DNA of 37,315 bases from Desulfobacteraceae bacterium (lineage in GTDB: Bacteria > Desulfobacterota > Desulfobacteria > Desulfobacterales > Desulfosarcinaceae). Both the position numbers and the translations under genes were made by a program. Below the pieces are notes generated by a model. It was not told the origin of the DNA, ran no database searches, and saw nothing but the letters and a program-made list of their open reading frames with translations. This document shows, piece by piece, positions 1 through 7,816 of the stretch. The stretch is taken from the NCBI GenBank assembly GCA_013003715.1, contig JABDIN010000061.1, forward strand, positions 1 to 37,315, in the 5' to 3' direction. The stretch's first letter is position 1. Each line of letters opens with the position of its first letter.

Positions 1-205
1 GTTGAACATGATAAAAAGGGAAAATACAGAGAAAAAGAGTATCAAAGCCAAACGACTCAGGGCCGGATGGGATAATGATTACCTGCTAAAGGTTTTGAAC
101 TCATAATTCCAAATGCGGTTACCCTGAATCGCCCTGTCCAATACCTTGACAGGTGGGTTAATTATTGATAACAACTGAAAATAATTATGAATTTTAAGCG
201 AAGGG
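1..205. other. Left edge: possible 3' end of a truncated gene, plus promoter-like DNA
   Basis: Two plus-strand frames are open at the edge. One has no start inside the window and stops at about 75, ending QGRMG. The other could start at an ATG at 9 and stop near 107, ending KVLNS. Both are lysine-rich and I recognise neither, so I do not call a gene. The remainder is AT-rich upstream DNA of the small gene that follows. Confidence 0.25.
146..172 (+). promoter_or_regulatory. Candidate sigma-70 promoter for the small gene at 212
   Basis: TTGACA at 146-151 matches the -35 consensus. GATAAC at 167-172 is a 4/6 match to the -10 box, with a 15-bp spacer, which is short. It lies about 40 bp ahead of the start codon. 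The -35 box is good and the -10 box is weak, so this is tentative. Confidence 0.35.
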
Positions 206-211
206 ATGGGT

Positions 212-397
212 ATGAAAAAAAATAACATGGAAGAGCAGATATTGCGGTCCAGCAAGGAAATTATCGTAAAATTTATTGAAACCGGCCGGGTATCGCCCGC
301 AAGCTTCCCGGAAAGCTTTAAAACGGTCTTCATGGCGGTCAAAGAGACGGTCACCCAATCCTTTCCGGTTGAAAATGCCGACACCCCGGACGATTGA
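212..397 (+). CDS. Small conserved-looking hypothetical protein (61 aa)
   Basis: I cannot name this protein. It begins with a lysine/asparagine-rich stretch, then an amphipathic segment (EEQILRSSKEIIVKFIETG), a short proline-containing turn (VSPASFPESF) and a second helix (KTVFMAVKETV), ending in an acidic tail. Two in-frame ATGs lie at 206 and 212. I prefer 212 because AAGGG at 201-205 is then a well-spaced ribosome binding site. The two-helix pattern around a VSPxxF core resembles small cytosolic proteins of Desulfobacterota, but that is recollection and not a family assignment. It converges on sppA, 96 bp away. The good ribosome binding site and ordered helices favour a real gene. Confidence 0.55.
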   Translation: MKKNNMEEQILRSSKEIIVKFIETGRVSPASFPESFKTVFMAVKETVTQSFPVENADTPDD

Positions 398-493
398 TCG
401 ATTGTTCCGGGATCCGGTGTCATTTTTTCACATCTTCAGATGGTTCCGAATTTGCCCGCACCCCATTGAAAATGCCCACCAGCGCCGGATCCT

Positions 494-1495
494 TTACTGC
501 ATCCCGATTACCGGTGCCCACATAAAATAGAAGCCGGGGTCCAGAGCGGGCATAAGGTTCAGGTCGACAACGGGTTTTTCGATTTGTCCGGTATCGCTGG
601 TCGCCGTGTTATACAGATTGTCATCATTGAATTCCGAGCGGCGGTAAACGACCACCCGTGCATCCTCAGCCAATCCGGCGATTTGTTTTGCTTCTTTTAC
701 GGCATCGGACAAATACCCGATCCGGTCTATCAAACCGATTTTTCTGGCATCTTCCGCCAGGTATACCCTGGCCGTGCGAACGTCGGCGAGGGCCCCGTCA
801 TCCAATTTTCGATGTTTGGCAACCAACTGGAAGAAACGTTTTGCCAGGTTATCGGTGAGCTCCTGGATCAATCTGTCCTCCTTTTCGGTGGAGGCCCTGA
901 ACGGAGACATCATATCTTTGTTTTCACCCGAGGTGTTTACCGCTGCCGTTACCCCGATCTTATCCATCAATCCGTAAATCTTCATGCGTAAGAACACAAC
1001 GCCGACGGACCCGGTGATCGTGGTGGGATGGGCGGTGATAACATCCGCCGGAAGGGAGATGTAATAGCCCCCGCTTGCGGCGATATTCATCATGGCCGCC
1101 ACCAGCTTTATACCGTTTCTCTCTTTATATGTCAGGATTTCATGGTAGAGAATATCGCTGGCGGTGGTGGACCCGCCGGGAGAGTTGACTTTAAGCACCA
1201 TCGCTTTAATATTCGGATCTTTCTGGGCTCTTTGCAAATGGGCGACGACCTCCTGCACCATGGAGGGGCGGTACCGCATCCCTTGTTTATCCGGTTCATC
1301 GGATATGACGCCTGAAACCGGCAGCAGCAGGACCTTGTCCCGGCCGGATCCCTCAAGTGTGAATTCCTGGAGTGGCGCGGAGGTGTCCGGAAACAGGGTT
1401 ATCCGGGGTGCTGCACAGGCGTATAGGCTTGCAGCCACGAGGAGAGATGCCACCATCACCCACCTCCACCGATATCGTTTCTCTTTTTTATTCAT
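494..1495 (-). CDS. sppA: Signal peptide peptidase SppA (short, lipoprotein-type)
   Basis: Membrane-anchored serine protease of the S49 family, which degrades cleaved signal peptides on the outer face of the inner membrane. In numbering from the longer GTG start at 1504, a hydrophobic N-terminus is followed by a lipobox-like LYAC with Cys30, suggesting lipidation. The nucleophile is Ser144 in IAASGGYY and the general base is Lys196 in GENKDMMSP, the usual Ser/Lys dyad of short SppA. The length (333 aa) fits the single-domain bacterial form, not the 67-kDa E. coli type. I prefer the ATG at 1495 because GAGG lies 8 nt upstream; the GTG at 1504 has no good site. It follows polA on the same strand across a tandem-repeat spacer, so the two are probably co-transcribed. 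Confidence 0.93.
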   Translation of the reverse strand: MNKKEKRYRWRWVMVASLLVAASLYACAAPRITLFPDTSAPLQEFTLEGSGRDKVLLLPVSGVISDEPDKQGMRYRPSMVQEVVAHLQRAQKDPNIKAMVLKVNSPGGSTTASDILYHEILTYKERNGIKLVAAMMNIAASGGYYISLPADVITAHPTTITGSVGVVFLRMKIYGLMDKIGVTAAVNTSGENKDMMSPFRASTEKEDRLIQELTDNLAKRFFQLVAKHRKLDDGALADVRTARVYLAEDARKIGLIDRIGYLSDAVKEAKQIAGLAEDARVVVYRRSEFNDDNLYNTATSDTGQIEKPVVDLNLMPALDPGFYFMWAPVIGMQ

Positions 1496-1510
1496 CTCCT
1501 TCACCTCTTT

Positions 1511-1590
1511 ATGGTAAAAAGCTCCCGCTTATGGTCAAAGGCCTCCGCTTATGGTCAAAAGCCTCCGCTTTCAGTAAAGGACCTCCGCAT
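1511..1590. repeat. 20-bp tandem repeat, four copies, between polA and sppA
   Basis: Four consecutive 20-bp units start at 1511, 1531, 1551 and 1571. The second and third differ at one base, the first differs at a few positions, and the fourth is more diverged. Read on the minus strand (the direction of polA and sppA), the core unit is AAGCGGAGGCTTTTGACCAT. Most units contain GGAGG, a Shine-Dalgarno-like core (GGGAG in one). The array fills nearly the whole spacer between the polA stop (1595) and the sppA start (1495). Confidence 0.9.
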
Positions 1591-1594
1591 ACAA

Positions 1595-4312
1595 TTAGTG
1601 TGCTTCCGCCCAATTTTCACCCATGGCCACGTTGACCTTGAGGGGTACTTTCAGATCCCATACATTTTCCATGACCTCGCGGACCAGCCGGTGAATGGTG
1701 TCTATTTCGTCCGGGGGGGATTCGAACAGGATTTCATCGTGCACCGACAGCAGCATGGCGGTTTTAAGTCCGCGCTGCAGCAGGGCGTCGTCCATTTTAA
1801 TCATGGCGACCTTTATCAGATCCGCGGCGGTTCCCTGAATGGGTGTGTTGATGGCCGTTCGTTCGGCAAACATTCTGACATTGTGATTCCGGCTGGCGAT
1901 ATCGGGGATCTGCCGTATCCTGCCCATCAATGTGCTGGTTTGTCTGGATTCCCTGGCCGATGCCACGGTCTCTTTCATGAATGTTTTGACGCCCTGGTAT
2001 TGTTCGAAATAATTGTCGATATAGGTTTTCGCCATTTGCTGGCTGATGCCCAATGTTTTAGACAGCCCAAATGCGCTCATGCCATAAATGATGCCGAAAT
2101 TGATGGCCTTGGCCTGACGCCTGAGTTCATCCGATACCGATTCCGGTGCCACTTGAAACACTTCGCTTGCGGTGCGTGTATGAATATCCTCACCCTCTTT
2201 GAAGGACTGGATTAAAATCGGATCATCGGCGCAATGGGCCAAAATTCTGAGTTCTATCTGGGAGTAATCCGCGGATATGAATTTCCAACCGGTTTCGGGG
2301 ATGAAGGCACTCCGGATCTGACGCCCTTCTTCGGTCCTGATGGGAATGTTTTGCAGATTCGGATCCGAACTGCTCAAACGTCCGGTGGCGGCAACAGTCT
2401 GGTTATAAGAAGTATGGATGCGGCCGGTGTCGGGATGTATCAGTTCCAGCAATGCGTCCGCATAGGTGGTTTTCAGTTTGGCCAGTGTGCGATGGCGCAG
2501 TATCAATGCCGGCAGTTCATGCTGCTCCGCCAGGGAGGTGAGAACTTCCACATCCGTTGAGTATCCGGTCTTTTTCCGGGTTTTTTTCTGAACCGGCAAT
2601 CCCAGTTTTTCAAAAAGGATATACCCCAGTTGTTGGGATGACTTGATGTTGAACCGTTCTCCGGCAATGGTATAAATGTTGTCTTCTATCCCGGTGAGTT
2701 GATGTTCGAAATCCCTGGACATCTCACGCAGTTTTCTTCTGTCCACATTGATGCCGTTCATCTCCATTCTGAGCAACACGGGTACCAGCGGCATCTCCAC
2801 TTCTTCCAACAGCCGGGTGAGTCCCAGGTTTTCAAGCTCCGGGGTGAAAACCTTTTTGGCCATCAGCGTGATATCCGCATCTTCCGCCGCGTAAGGCGTG
2901 GCATTTTTAATGGTCACTTGAGAAAAGGAAATCGAGCTTTTACCTTTTCCGGCAACATCGGCGTATGAAATGGTTTTGTGGCCGAGAAAATCCAGGGCGA
3001 TCTGATCCAGGTTATGGGCGCGTTTCGAGGGATTCAGCAGATATGAGGCGAGCATGGTATCAAACCCCACACCGGATAAATCCGCACCATGGCGGCGCAG
3101 GACAATCCAGTCGTATTTGATGTTTTGCCCCACTTTTATGATATCCGGATTTAGAAAAATGGGTTTCAATCGTGTAAGAACCGTGTCCACACTGAGCTGA
3201 TCGGGCACCCCGATATAATTATGCGCGCACGGAATGTAGAAGGCCTCGTGAGGTTCGATGGCAAAGGAGAGGCCTACCAACCGGGCCTCCATGGGATTCC
3301 GGGAGGTGGTTTCCGTGTCCATCGAAATGACAGGGGCATTTTCCAACCTGATCGCCAGCGCTTCAAAATCCGCCATGGTCAATATGGCCCGGTACCTTTT
3401 TTCAACGGTTTTTTTCTCCGTTTTGAACTCCTGCTGAAGTTGCCTGAATTCCAGCTCCTTGAAAAGGTCGGTGAGGGCATCCATATCAGGGGGTTCGGTG
3501 ACAAAGGATTTGGGATTGAAATCCACTGCAACTTTAGTATTTATGGTCACCAGGGATTTGCTGAGTATGGCCTGGTCTTTGAATTCTATTAAATTCTCTT
3601 TTTGCTTTTTTTTCGTGATCGTGTCGACATTTTCGTAGAGTTGTTCCATGTCACCGAAGGTCTGGATCAATTGGAGCGCTGTTTTGGGACCGATACCGGG
3701 CACCCCCGGAATATTGTCCGAGGTGTCGCCGCTTAATCCCATCATATCTATGATCTGGTGGGGAGCGATCCCGAAATCCTTTGTCAGGCTTGAGATATCG
3801 ATGGTTTTTTCCTTCATGGGATCCCAGATAATCGCGCCGGGGGTGACCAGCTGCATGAAATCCTTGTCTCCGGTGACCATCACAACGGAAAACCCCTGGG
3901 CCTCGGCCAGCCGGGCATAGGTGCCGATCAGATCATCCGCTTCATAACCCTGAAGCTCAATCACCGGTATATTAAACCCCCGGGTGACTTTTTTGATGTA
4001 GTCCAACTGGACAATCAGGTCCTCCGGCATGGGCGGCCGGTTCGCTTTATAGTCCGCGTACATTTTATGCCTGAAGGTGGGACCCTTGGCATCAAAGCAC
4101 ATGCCCACATAGGTGGGTTGGCGATCCTCCATGAGCTTCATCAACATTCGCGTGAACCCGAATACTGCATTGGTGGGCATTCCCCGAGAATTGGCCAGCC
4201 CCCGGACAGCGTGAAATGCACGATAGATATAGGCGGTGCCGTCTATGAGATAAAGCTCTTTGTTGTCATTCGAGGTGGCGGTGGTCTCCGCTGATTGGGT
4301 ATGGGTTGACAC
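1595..4312 (-). CDS. polA: DNA polymerase I
   Basis: Replication and repair polymerase that removes RNA primers and fills gaps. The three domains are in the usual order: a 5'-3' flap nuclease (about 18-300, with EADD at 124-127 and GDKD near 150), a 3'-5' exonuclease (about 305-500) and the family A polymerase (about 510-905). The proofreading acids are present: Asp332 and Glu334 in MDTETT, Asp401 in GQNIKYD, and Asp478 in YAAEDAD. Polymerase motif A (SADYSQIELR, Asp682), motif B (RRQAKAINFGIIYG) and motif C (VHDE, Asp859) are intact, so all three activities are expected. Length 905 aa is normal. Translation starts at GTG 4312, with AGGAG 7 nt upstream. It is divergent from the zinc-ribbon gene at 4450 and precedes sppA. 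Confidence 0.97.
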   Translation of the reverse strand: MSTHTQSAETTATSNDNKELYLIDGTAYIYRAFHAVRGLANSRGMPTNAVFGFTRMLMKLMEDRQPTYVGMCFDAKGPTFRHKMYADYKANRPPMPEDLIVQLDYIKKVTRGFNIPVIELQGYEADDLIGTYARLAEAQGFSVVMVTGDKDFMQLVTPGAIIWDPMKEKTIDISSLTKDFGIAPHQIIDMMGLSGDTSDNIPGVPGIGPKTALQLIQTFGDMEQLYENVDTITKKKQKENLIEFKDQAILSKSLVTINTKVAVDFNPKSFVTEPPDMDALTDLFKELEFRQLQQEFKTEKKTVEKRYRAILTMADFEALAIRLENAPVISMDTETTSRNPMEARLVGLSFAIEPHEAFYIPCAHNYIGVPDQLSVDTVLTRLKPIFLNPDIIKVGQNIKYDWIVLRRHGADLSGVGFDTMLASYLLNPSKRAHNLDQIALDFLGHKTISYADVAGKGKSSISFSQVTIKNATPYAAEDADITLMAKKVFTPELENLGLTRLLEEVEMPLVPVLLRMEMNGINVDRRKLREMSRDFEHQLTGIEDNIYTIAGERFNIKSSQQLGYILFEKLGLPVQKKTRKKTGYSTDVEVLTSLAEQHELPALILRHRTLAKLKTTYADALLELIHPDTGRIHTSYNQTVAATGRLSSSDPNLQNIPIRTEEGRQIRSAFIPETGWKFISADYSQIELRILAHCADDPILIQSFKEGEDIHTRTASEVFQVAPESVSDELRRQAKAINFGIIYGMSAFGLSKTLGISQQMAKTYIDNYFEQYQGVKTFMKETVASARESRQTSTLMGRIRQIPDIASRNHNVRMFAERTAINTPIQGTAADLIKVAMIKMDDALLQRGLKTAMLLSVHDEILFESPPDEIDTIHRLVREVMENVWDLKVPLKVNVAMGENWAEAH

Positions 4313-4449
4313 GGTTTTTCTCCTGCTCTAATTTGATTGATTTGCAAAAACAGTTTTCACCGGTTTGCAGGTGTCTCCGATGCGGGATAACGGGCGCCCG
4401 GAGATGATCAGACTTATCACCAATACGGCCAAACGACAAGAATAGATCC

Positions 4450-4674
4450 ATGACGCGACCTGAACCCAAAACCACGTATAAGAAAAGGCACCGCAGGATG
4501 CGGGGCAACACCTGTCATTGTTGTACGCAATATGTGCCGTTTTGCTGGACCTGCCGTTGCGGGTTTGCCATCTGCCAATCCTGCATGGATGACAATGTGT
4601 GGGGAATGTCATGTAATGGTATCACCTGGCAATGCCCGGACTGCGGGGGGCAGAACGGTTTCGGGAATCAATGA
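4450..4674 (+). CDS. Small cysteine-rich zinc-ribbon protein (74 aa)
   Basis: A basic N-terminus (TYKKRHRRMRG) is followed by a compact Cys-rich module: CHCC, CWTCRCGF, CQSC, a Cys in WGMSCNG and CPDC. These make several CxxC knuckles that could bind two zinc ions. A tryptophan and aromatics lie between them, as in small treble-clef or ribbon proteins. I do not recognise a named family. The ribosome binding site at the chosen ATG is weak; a later ATG at 4498 would drop only the basic tail. The density of regularly spaced cysteines makes chance coding unlikely. It diverges from polA (137 bp apart) and converges on the pseudokinase-like gene. Confidence 0.65.
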   Translation: MTRPEPKTTYKKRHRRMRGNTCHCCTQYVPFCWTCRCGFAICQSCMDDNVWGMSCNGITWQCPDCGGQNGFGNQ

Positions 4675-4709
4675 TACCCATGATCCCGGCGGAAAATACC
4701 GCGGTATCA
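4672..4709. repeat. Inverted repeat spanning two convergent stop codons
   Basis: TGATACC at 4672-4678 and GGTATCA at 4703-4709 are perfect complements around a 24-nt spacer. The plus gene's TGA is the outer end of one arm and the minus gene's TGA is the outer end of the other. An alternative perfect palindrome, ATACCGCGGTAT, overlaps the right arm. There is no T-tract, so this is not a classical terminator. It may still act as a 3'-end structure for both transcripts. Confidence 0.5.
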
Positions 4710-6353
4710 CTTCCCAAAGGGTGTAGTCTTCCCCGGGACTCCATTCAGTGCGGCCAGGTAACAGCCGGAAATGCAACTGGCGGAGAATGCCGCCACGGCC
4801 TGGTTTAATTCCGGCAGACTGATGGGACGGTTGAATTCACCGAGGTGTGGGCCGCTGTGGATGATGATGTCCCGGGCACCTTTTTCCATTTGTGAGATTT
4901 CCAGGGCGGAATAGCCCCTGTCCGACAAGAATGCGGAGAAGGCAGCCTGGCTCATATTGTCCTGGTCGGCCGGCCGCAGTATTTCATCCATATGGCGATC
5001 CACGCCCATTTCCGCGATCATGCGCGCCACCAGGCGTTTTAACCGGATGGGAAATTCTCCGGCGGGGGATCTTCCCACGACGCCATGATAGTAGTGAATA
5101 TAAATTCCCTTGATCCATTTTTCCAATAGAATACGGTCAAACAAGTGCCGGGTATCCACCGGCTGTCCCTTGGTATCCATGCCTTTCAATGTTTTGTTTT
5201 TATTCCTGAAATAGCTGGCGGTGACCAGTAGGAGACTCAGGAAGTGGTTCCCGATGTGGCGGTACAAGTGGATAGGGGACTCATCGAAGCTTTCAAAATG
5301 TTCGAAATCCCTTATGCCGGTTGCCCCGATGTTCGGATAGGCACAGGAGTCGAGCCAACGGTCGAGGCGTCCTGCCCGGTACCATTCATATCGTCCTTCG
5401 TCCCGGCGGCGATCCTGCTGCACGCGGTTGTGAAATAAGGGAATTGGAGCGGTATGAACGATTCCCCGGCCGGTCAGGTGGCCCAACAACCAGGCATTCT
5501 TGAACAATATCCGGGTGAAAACGGATGTGTCCGCATAATCCGGCCGTTGCGGATCGTTCGGATAGGTGAAATATGCCGGGTCTGCCAAAAATGCAATGGC
5601 GGTGTGGTGTGGATCAAGATCCAGATATCCGGGAACCGATAATGGGAACTTGCTGATCCGGAACAGGTGATGGCCGTCAACGTCCAAGGGTTCCGGGATA
5701 TGGAGATGAACACGATCTCCAACGTTTTGCAGGGCGACTAAAAGGTGCATCCAGCCGGTTTCCACGTTAAGATCGGCCACAGAACGGCCATCTGCCGACC
5801 GTCGTGCCGGTTTGATCACCAGTATCCGGTCCCTGCGATCCGTGTCGGTGACCACGCATCTGCCCACAAACCGTGGTTTTCCTTTCAGGCGAATACGATG
5901 TGCCTGGATCAAGTGATTCCAGGTGACCACCGGAACGGTCGGTTTGGGGGCGATGTCCAGTGGCGGGCCTTTTATGCCTATGGGCAGGCTTCCCAGGGCT
6001 TCAGCCGCTGCCCGATGGGCATGGCCGCCGGTGGATCTCAATGCTCGGCGCAAGGTGTTCAGCGCGTTTTGCCCACCCCCGGACGTCGGTATCCGCACGA
6101 TCAGGCATCGCAGGGCGTCAGCGGCCTGGCGATATAAAAAAAGGCCCTGTCGCTGATCACGGTGCTTTCGATTGTTCAGCAGGATGCCCAATGCATCTAT
6201 TGTTGAACCATCGATTCGTTCAGGGTGCCTGTCCGCCAGGCTCAGGATGTGGCAGGCGTGCATATAGGTGGCGGTGAAATCAAAGGTCTCGTTCTGGATG
6301 GCGGCGGTGGATAAGCGAAGCGCCCGATTTGCATCAGCGGCCGGCTCTTTCAT
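4707..6353 (-). CDS. Kinase-fold protein resembling SidJ-related pseudokinases (548 aa)
   Basis: The first ~125 residues are helical and HEAT-like. The rest reads like a diverged protein kinase fold. ILVIKPARR places Lys181 where the beta-3 lysine sits, Glu198 in NVETGW suits the alpha-C glutamate, GIVHTAPIPLFHNR (298-310) resembles a catalytic loop with His300 and Asn309, and IRDFEHFE puts Asp349 where DFG would be. The HRD aspartate is missing. From memory this pattern fits the family called SidJ-related pseudokinase; Legionella SidJ uses a kinase fold for AMP transfer and glutamylation. Activity here is inference. The ATG follows the HAD stop with one intervening base, so the genes are translationally coupled. 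There is no signal peptide, so it is cytosolic. Confident it is real; the family call is moderate. Confidence 0.6.
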   Translation of the reverse strand: MKEPAADANRALRLSTAAIQNETFDFTATYMHACHILSLADRHPERIDGSTIDALGILLNNRKHRDQRQGLFLYRQAADALRCLIVRIPTSGGGQNALNTLRRALRSTGGHAHRAAAEALGSLPIGIKGPPLDIAPKPTVPVVTWNHLIQAHRIRLKGKPRFVGRCVVTDTDRRDRILVIKPARRSADGRSVADLNVETGWMHLLVALQNVGDRVHLHIPEPLDVDGHHLFRISKFPLSVPGYLDLDPHHTAIAFLADPAYFTYPNDPQRPDYADTSVFTRILFKNAWLLGHLTGRGIVHTAPIPLFHNRVQQDRRRDEGRYEWYRAGRLDRWLDSCAYPNIGATGIRDFEHFESFDESPIHLYRHIGNHFLSLLLVTASYFRNKNKTLKGMDTKGQPVDTRHLFDRILLEKWIKGIYIHYYHGVVGRSPAGEFPIRLKRLVARMIAEMGVDRHMDEILRPADQDNMSQAAFSAFLSDRGYSALEISQMEKGARDIIIHSGPHLGEFNRPISLPELNQAVAAFSASCISGCYLAALNGVPGKTTPFGK

Positions 6354-6354
6354 C

Positions 6355-6972
6355 CTATTCTTTGAGAAACGGTATAATATCGGCTAATTGTTCTATGTTC
6401 AGCTCGGCCTTCAATTCCGGGTTTCGATAAGAGACAAAGGGCACCCCGGCGGCTACTGCGGCGGCTTCATCGAGTTCCGAATCACCGATATAGACCGCCT
6501 CCGCCGGCTTTATGTTGAAATAATCGAGAATTTTCCGGATGGGTTCCGGGTGGGGTTTGGGGTTTCTCACATCAAGGGCGGTGACCACCAGATCGAATAG
6601 TCCGGTGAGATCGTTCGTTTCGAGAACCCGGTGCATGGTATCGGTGCGGTTGGTGGCAATGGCGGTTTTATAAGCGGGACGCAGCTCATCCAGTAAACTG
6701 CGCAGGGTCGGTTCTATCTTCATGTGCTTGAGAAAGGGCAGATAGCCGATGGTTTTTCGATAGTCCTGCGCGGCAACCAGGGTGATGGGGTCGTTGAACA
6801 GGAAGGTCAGGGATTGATCCACCGTATGCGTATGCGAATACGCCGATTGCCCGGGATTCATTTCCGGCAAGGAAAAATGGGCAAGAATGGTGTTGTAATA
6901 GGCGGTGTTTGCCTGTTCCGAATCAAACATCACGCCATCACAATCAAAGGCAACGACTTTTATCCGGGACAT
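6355..6972 (-). CDS. HAD-superfamily phosphatase (phosphoglycolate phosphatase-like)
   Basis: Cytosolic phosphomonoesterase of HAD subfamily IA. All four motifs are visible: DCDGVMFD near the N-terminus (nucleophile and acid Asp), the Thr of ATNRTD, Lys in NPKPHPEP, and GDSELDEAAA for Mg2+. A helical cap of about 70 residues lies between motifs I and II, as in Gph-like enzymes. The substrate cannot be read from sequence. The frame also allows a TTG at 6981, but ATG 6972 gives the natural N-terminus just before the first beta strand. It lies 12 bp downstream of the DUF1573-type gene and one base upstream of the pseudokinase-like gene. It might remove a phosphate or nucleotide linked to that neighbour's chemistry; this is a guess from context only. 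Confidence 0.88.
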   Translation of the reverse strand: MSRIKVVAFDCDGVMFDSEQANTAYYNTILAHFSLPEMNPGQSAYSHTHTVDQSLTFLFNDPITLVAAQDYRKTIGYLPFLKHMKIEPTLRSLLDELRPAYKTAIATNRTDTMHRVLETNDLTGLFDLVVTALDVRNPKPHPEPIRKILDYFNIKPAEAVYIGDSELDEAAAVAAGVPFVSYRNPELKAELNIEQLADIIPFLKE

Positions 6973-6984
6973 CGGCGACAAACC

Positions 6985-7722
6985 CTAGGACCCCTGAGCG
7001 GCTTCACGGACATTGCCGAATACCGGAACCCGCAATTCTTTGTTCAATTCGCTGTCCGTGGTCAGGAGAATGGTGTCGGAATAGCGGCCTTTGTCCTTTT
7101 TGATATTTTCGATGGTCAGTACATAGACATTGTCATCGGCTGAACCCGGTTCTGACAGGGTGTATTTGATATGGGTGCCGCTCTGCGCACGGACATTCAG
7201 AATTTTAAATGGATTTTTTTTGCCGGGCTTAATGACCACATCCACCTTTGCCACTTTTCCGGCAGCACCAAAAAGCCTGGCGTGCTTCGGTTGTATCTCG
7301 GCGAATGCGTCCACCATTCCGGTGATGGTCAGTACATGGGTTTTTCGGGTGGGATCGTTGGTTTCGATGGTAATGCGTTTGGTCAGAACACCTCCGCCAC
7401 GATTGCTGGTGTTGACTTTGATGGTGATGGTTCCCGTGCCGCCGGCAGGGATTTGCCTCGGGTATGAGGCCACTGAGCACCCTCAGCCGGTGAGGACTTT
7501 GTCGATTTTCAATTCTGCGCCGCCGGTGTTATTGATCGGAAAATCATGAACAATTTCAGTTCCTTCCATAACAGCGGCAAACTGGAATTTGAGTTCCGGA
7601 AATACGGCAACCGGTGTAGCGCCGGTGGCTGCCGTCGTTGTTGTTTCATCCGCCGGGCAAGTGGTTGCCCACGCCGTTAACGCCAGGGTGATTAAGACGA
7701 TGGCGCTGATTTTGAATTTCAT
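6985..7722 (-). CDS. Secreted DUF1573-type protein with in-frame TGA, probable selenoprotein
   Basis: The start is ATG 7722, with AAGGAG 6 nt upstream, followed by a Sec signal peptide (ISAIVLITLALTAWA). A DUF1573 Ig-like domain follows: EGTEIVHDFPINNTGGAELKI, then KVLTG-TGA-GCSVASYPRQIPAGG. A second beta-rich domain runs to the end. The TGA at 7485-7483 (codon 80) falls on the first residue of the Cys-Gly-Cys motif typical of this family, giving Sec80-Gly-Cys82. The frame and the homology both continue for 165 codons past it. Total about 245 residues. Role unknown; an extracytoplasmic redox or metal-binding function is plausible. A Cys-to-stop mutation or a sequencing error is the alternative. 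First gene of an operon with the HAD and pseudokinase-like genes. Confidence 0.8.
7432..7451 (-). promoter_or_regulatory. SECIS-like hairpin downstream of the in-frame UGA
   Basis: In the mRNA, UCCC-UGCC, a GGC loop and GGCA-c-GGGA form an 8-bp stem with one bulged C and an apical loop starting with GG. The loop begins 40 nt after the UGA. Bacterial SECIS elements as I recall them have a bulged stem and a G early in the apical loop, usually within about 16-37 nt of the UGA, so this is slightly far. A nearer GCCUC/GAGGC hairpin exists, but its loop (AUACCC) has no G. Confidence 0.4.
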
Positions 7723-7787
7723 TTTGTTCTCCTTGCGATCACGCTTCGATCCTGCAGTGTCTATTGTATTCATTTACTTGAGAACGA

Positions 7788-7816
7788 TATGTAAGCCCCT
7801 GGATTGTCAATGTCAA
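7788..7816 (-). promoter_or_regulatory. Candidate sigma-70 promoter of the DUF1573/HAD/pseudokinase operon
   Basis: On the minus strand, a perfect TTGACA (7816-7811) is followed 17 bp later by TACATA (7793-7788), a weak -10. The start codon is about 66 nt downstream. A second TTGACA overlaps in tandem at 7810-7805. Confidence 0.4.

Noticed and set aside
1511-1590. Tandem repeat as a short CRISPR array
   Set aside because: Units are directly adjacent without spacers and no cas genes are present.
7454-7470. GCCUC/GAGGC hairpin 14-28 nt after the UGA as the SECIS
   Set aside because: Distance is suitable, but the loop AUACCC lacks the G expected in bacterial SECIS loops; kept only as an alternative.
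6985-7773. Two separate genes at the DUF1573 locus, split by TGA
   Set aside because: The second ORF would begin inside the domain with no ribosome binding site or signal peptide; the frame and family homology run through the TGA.
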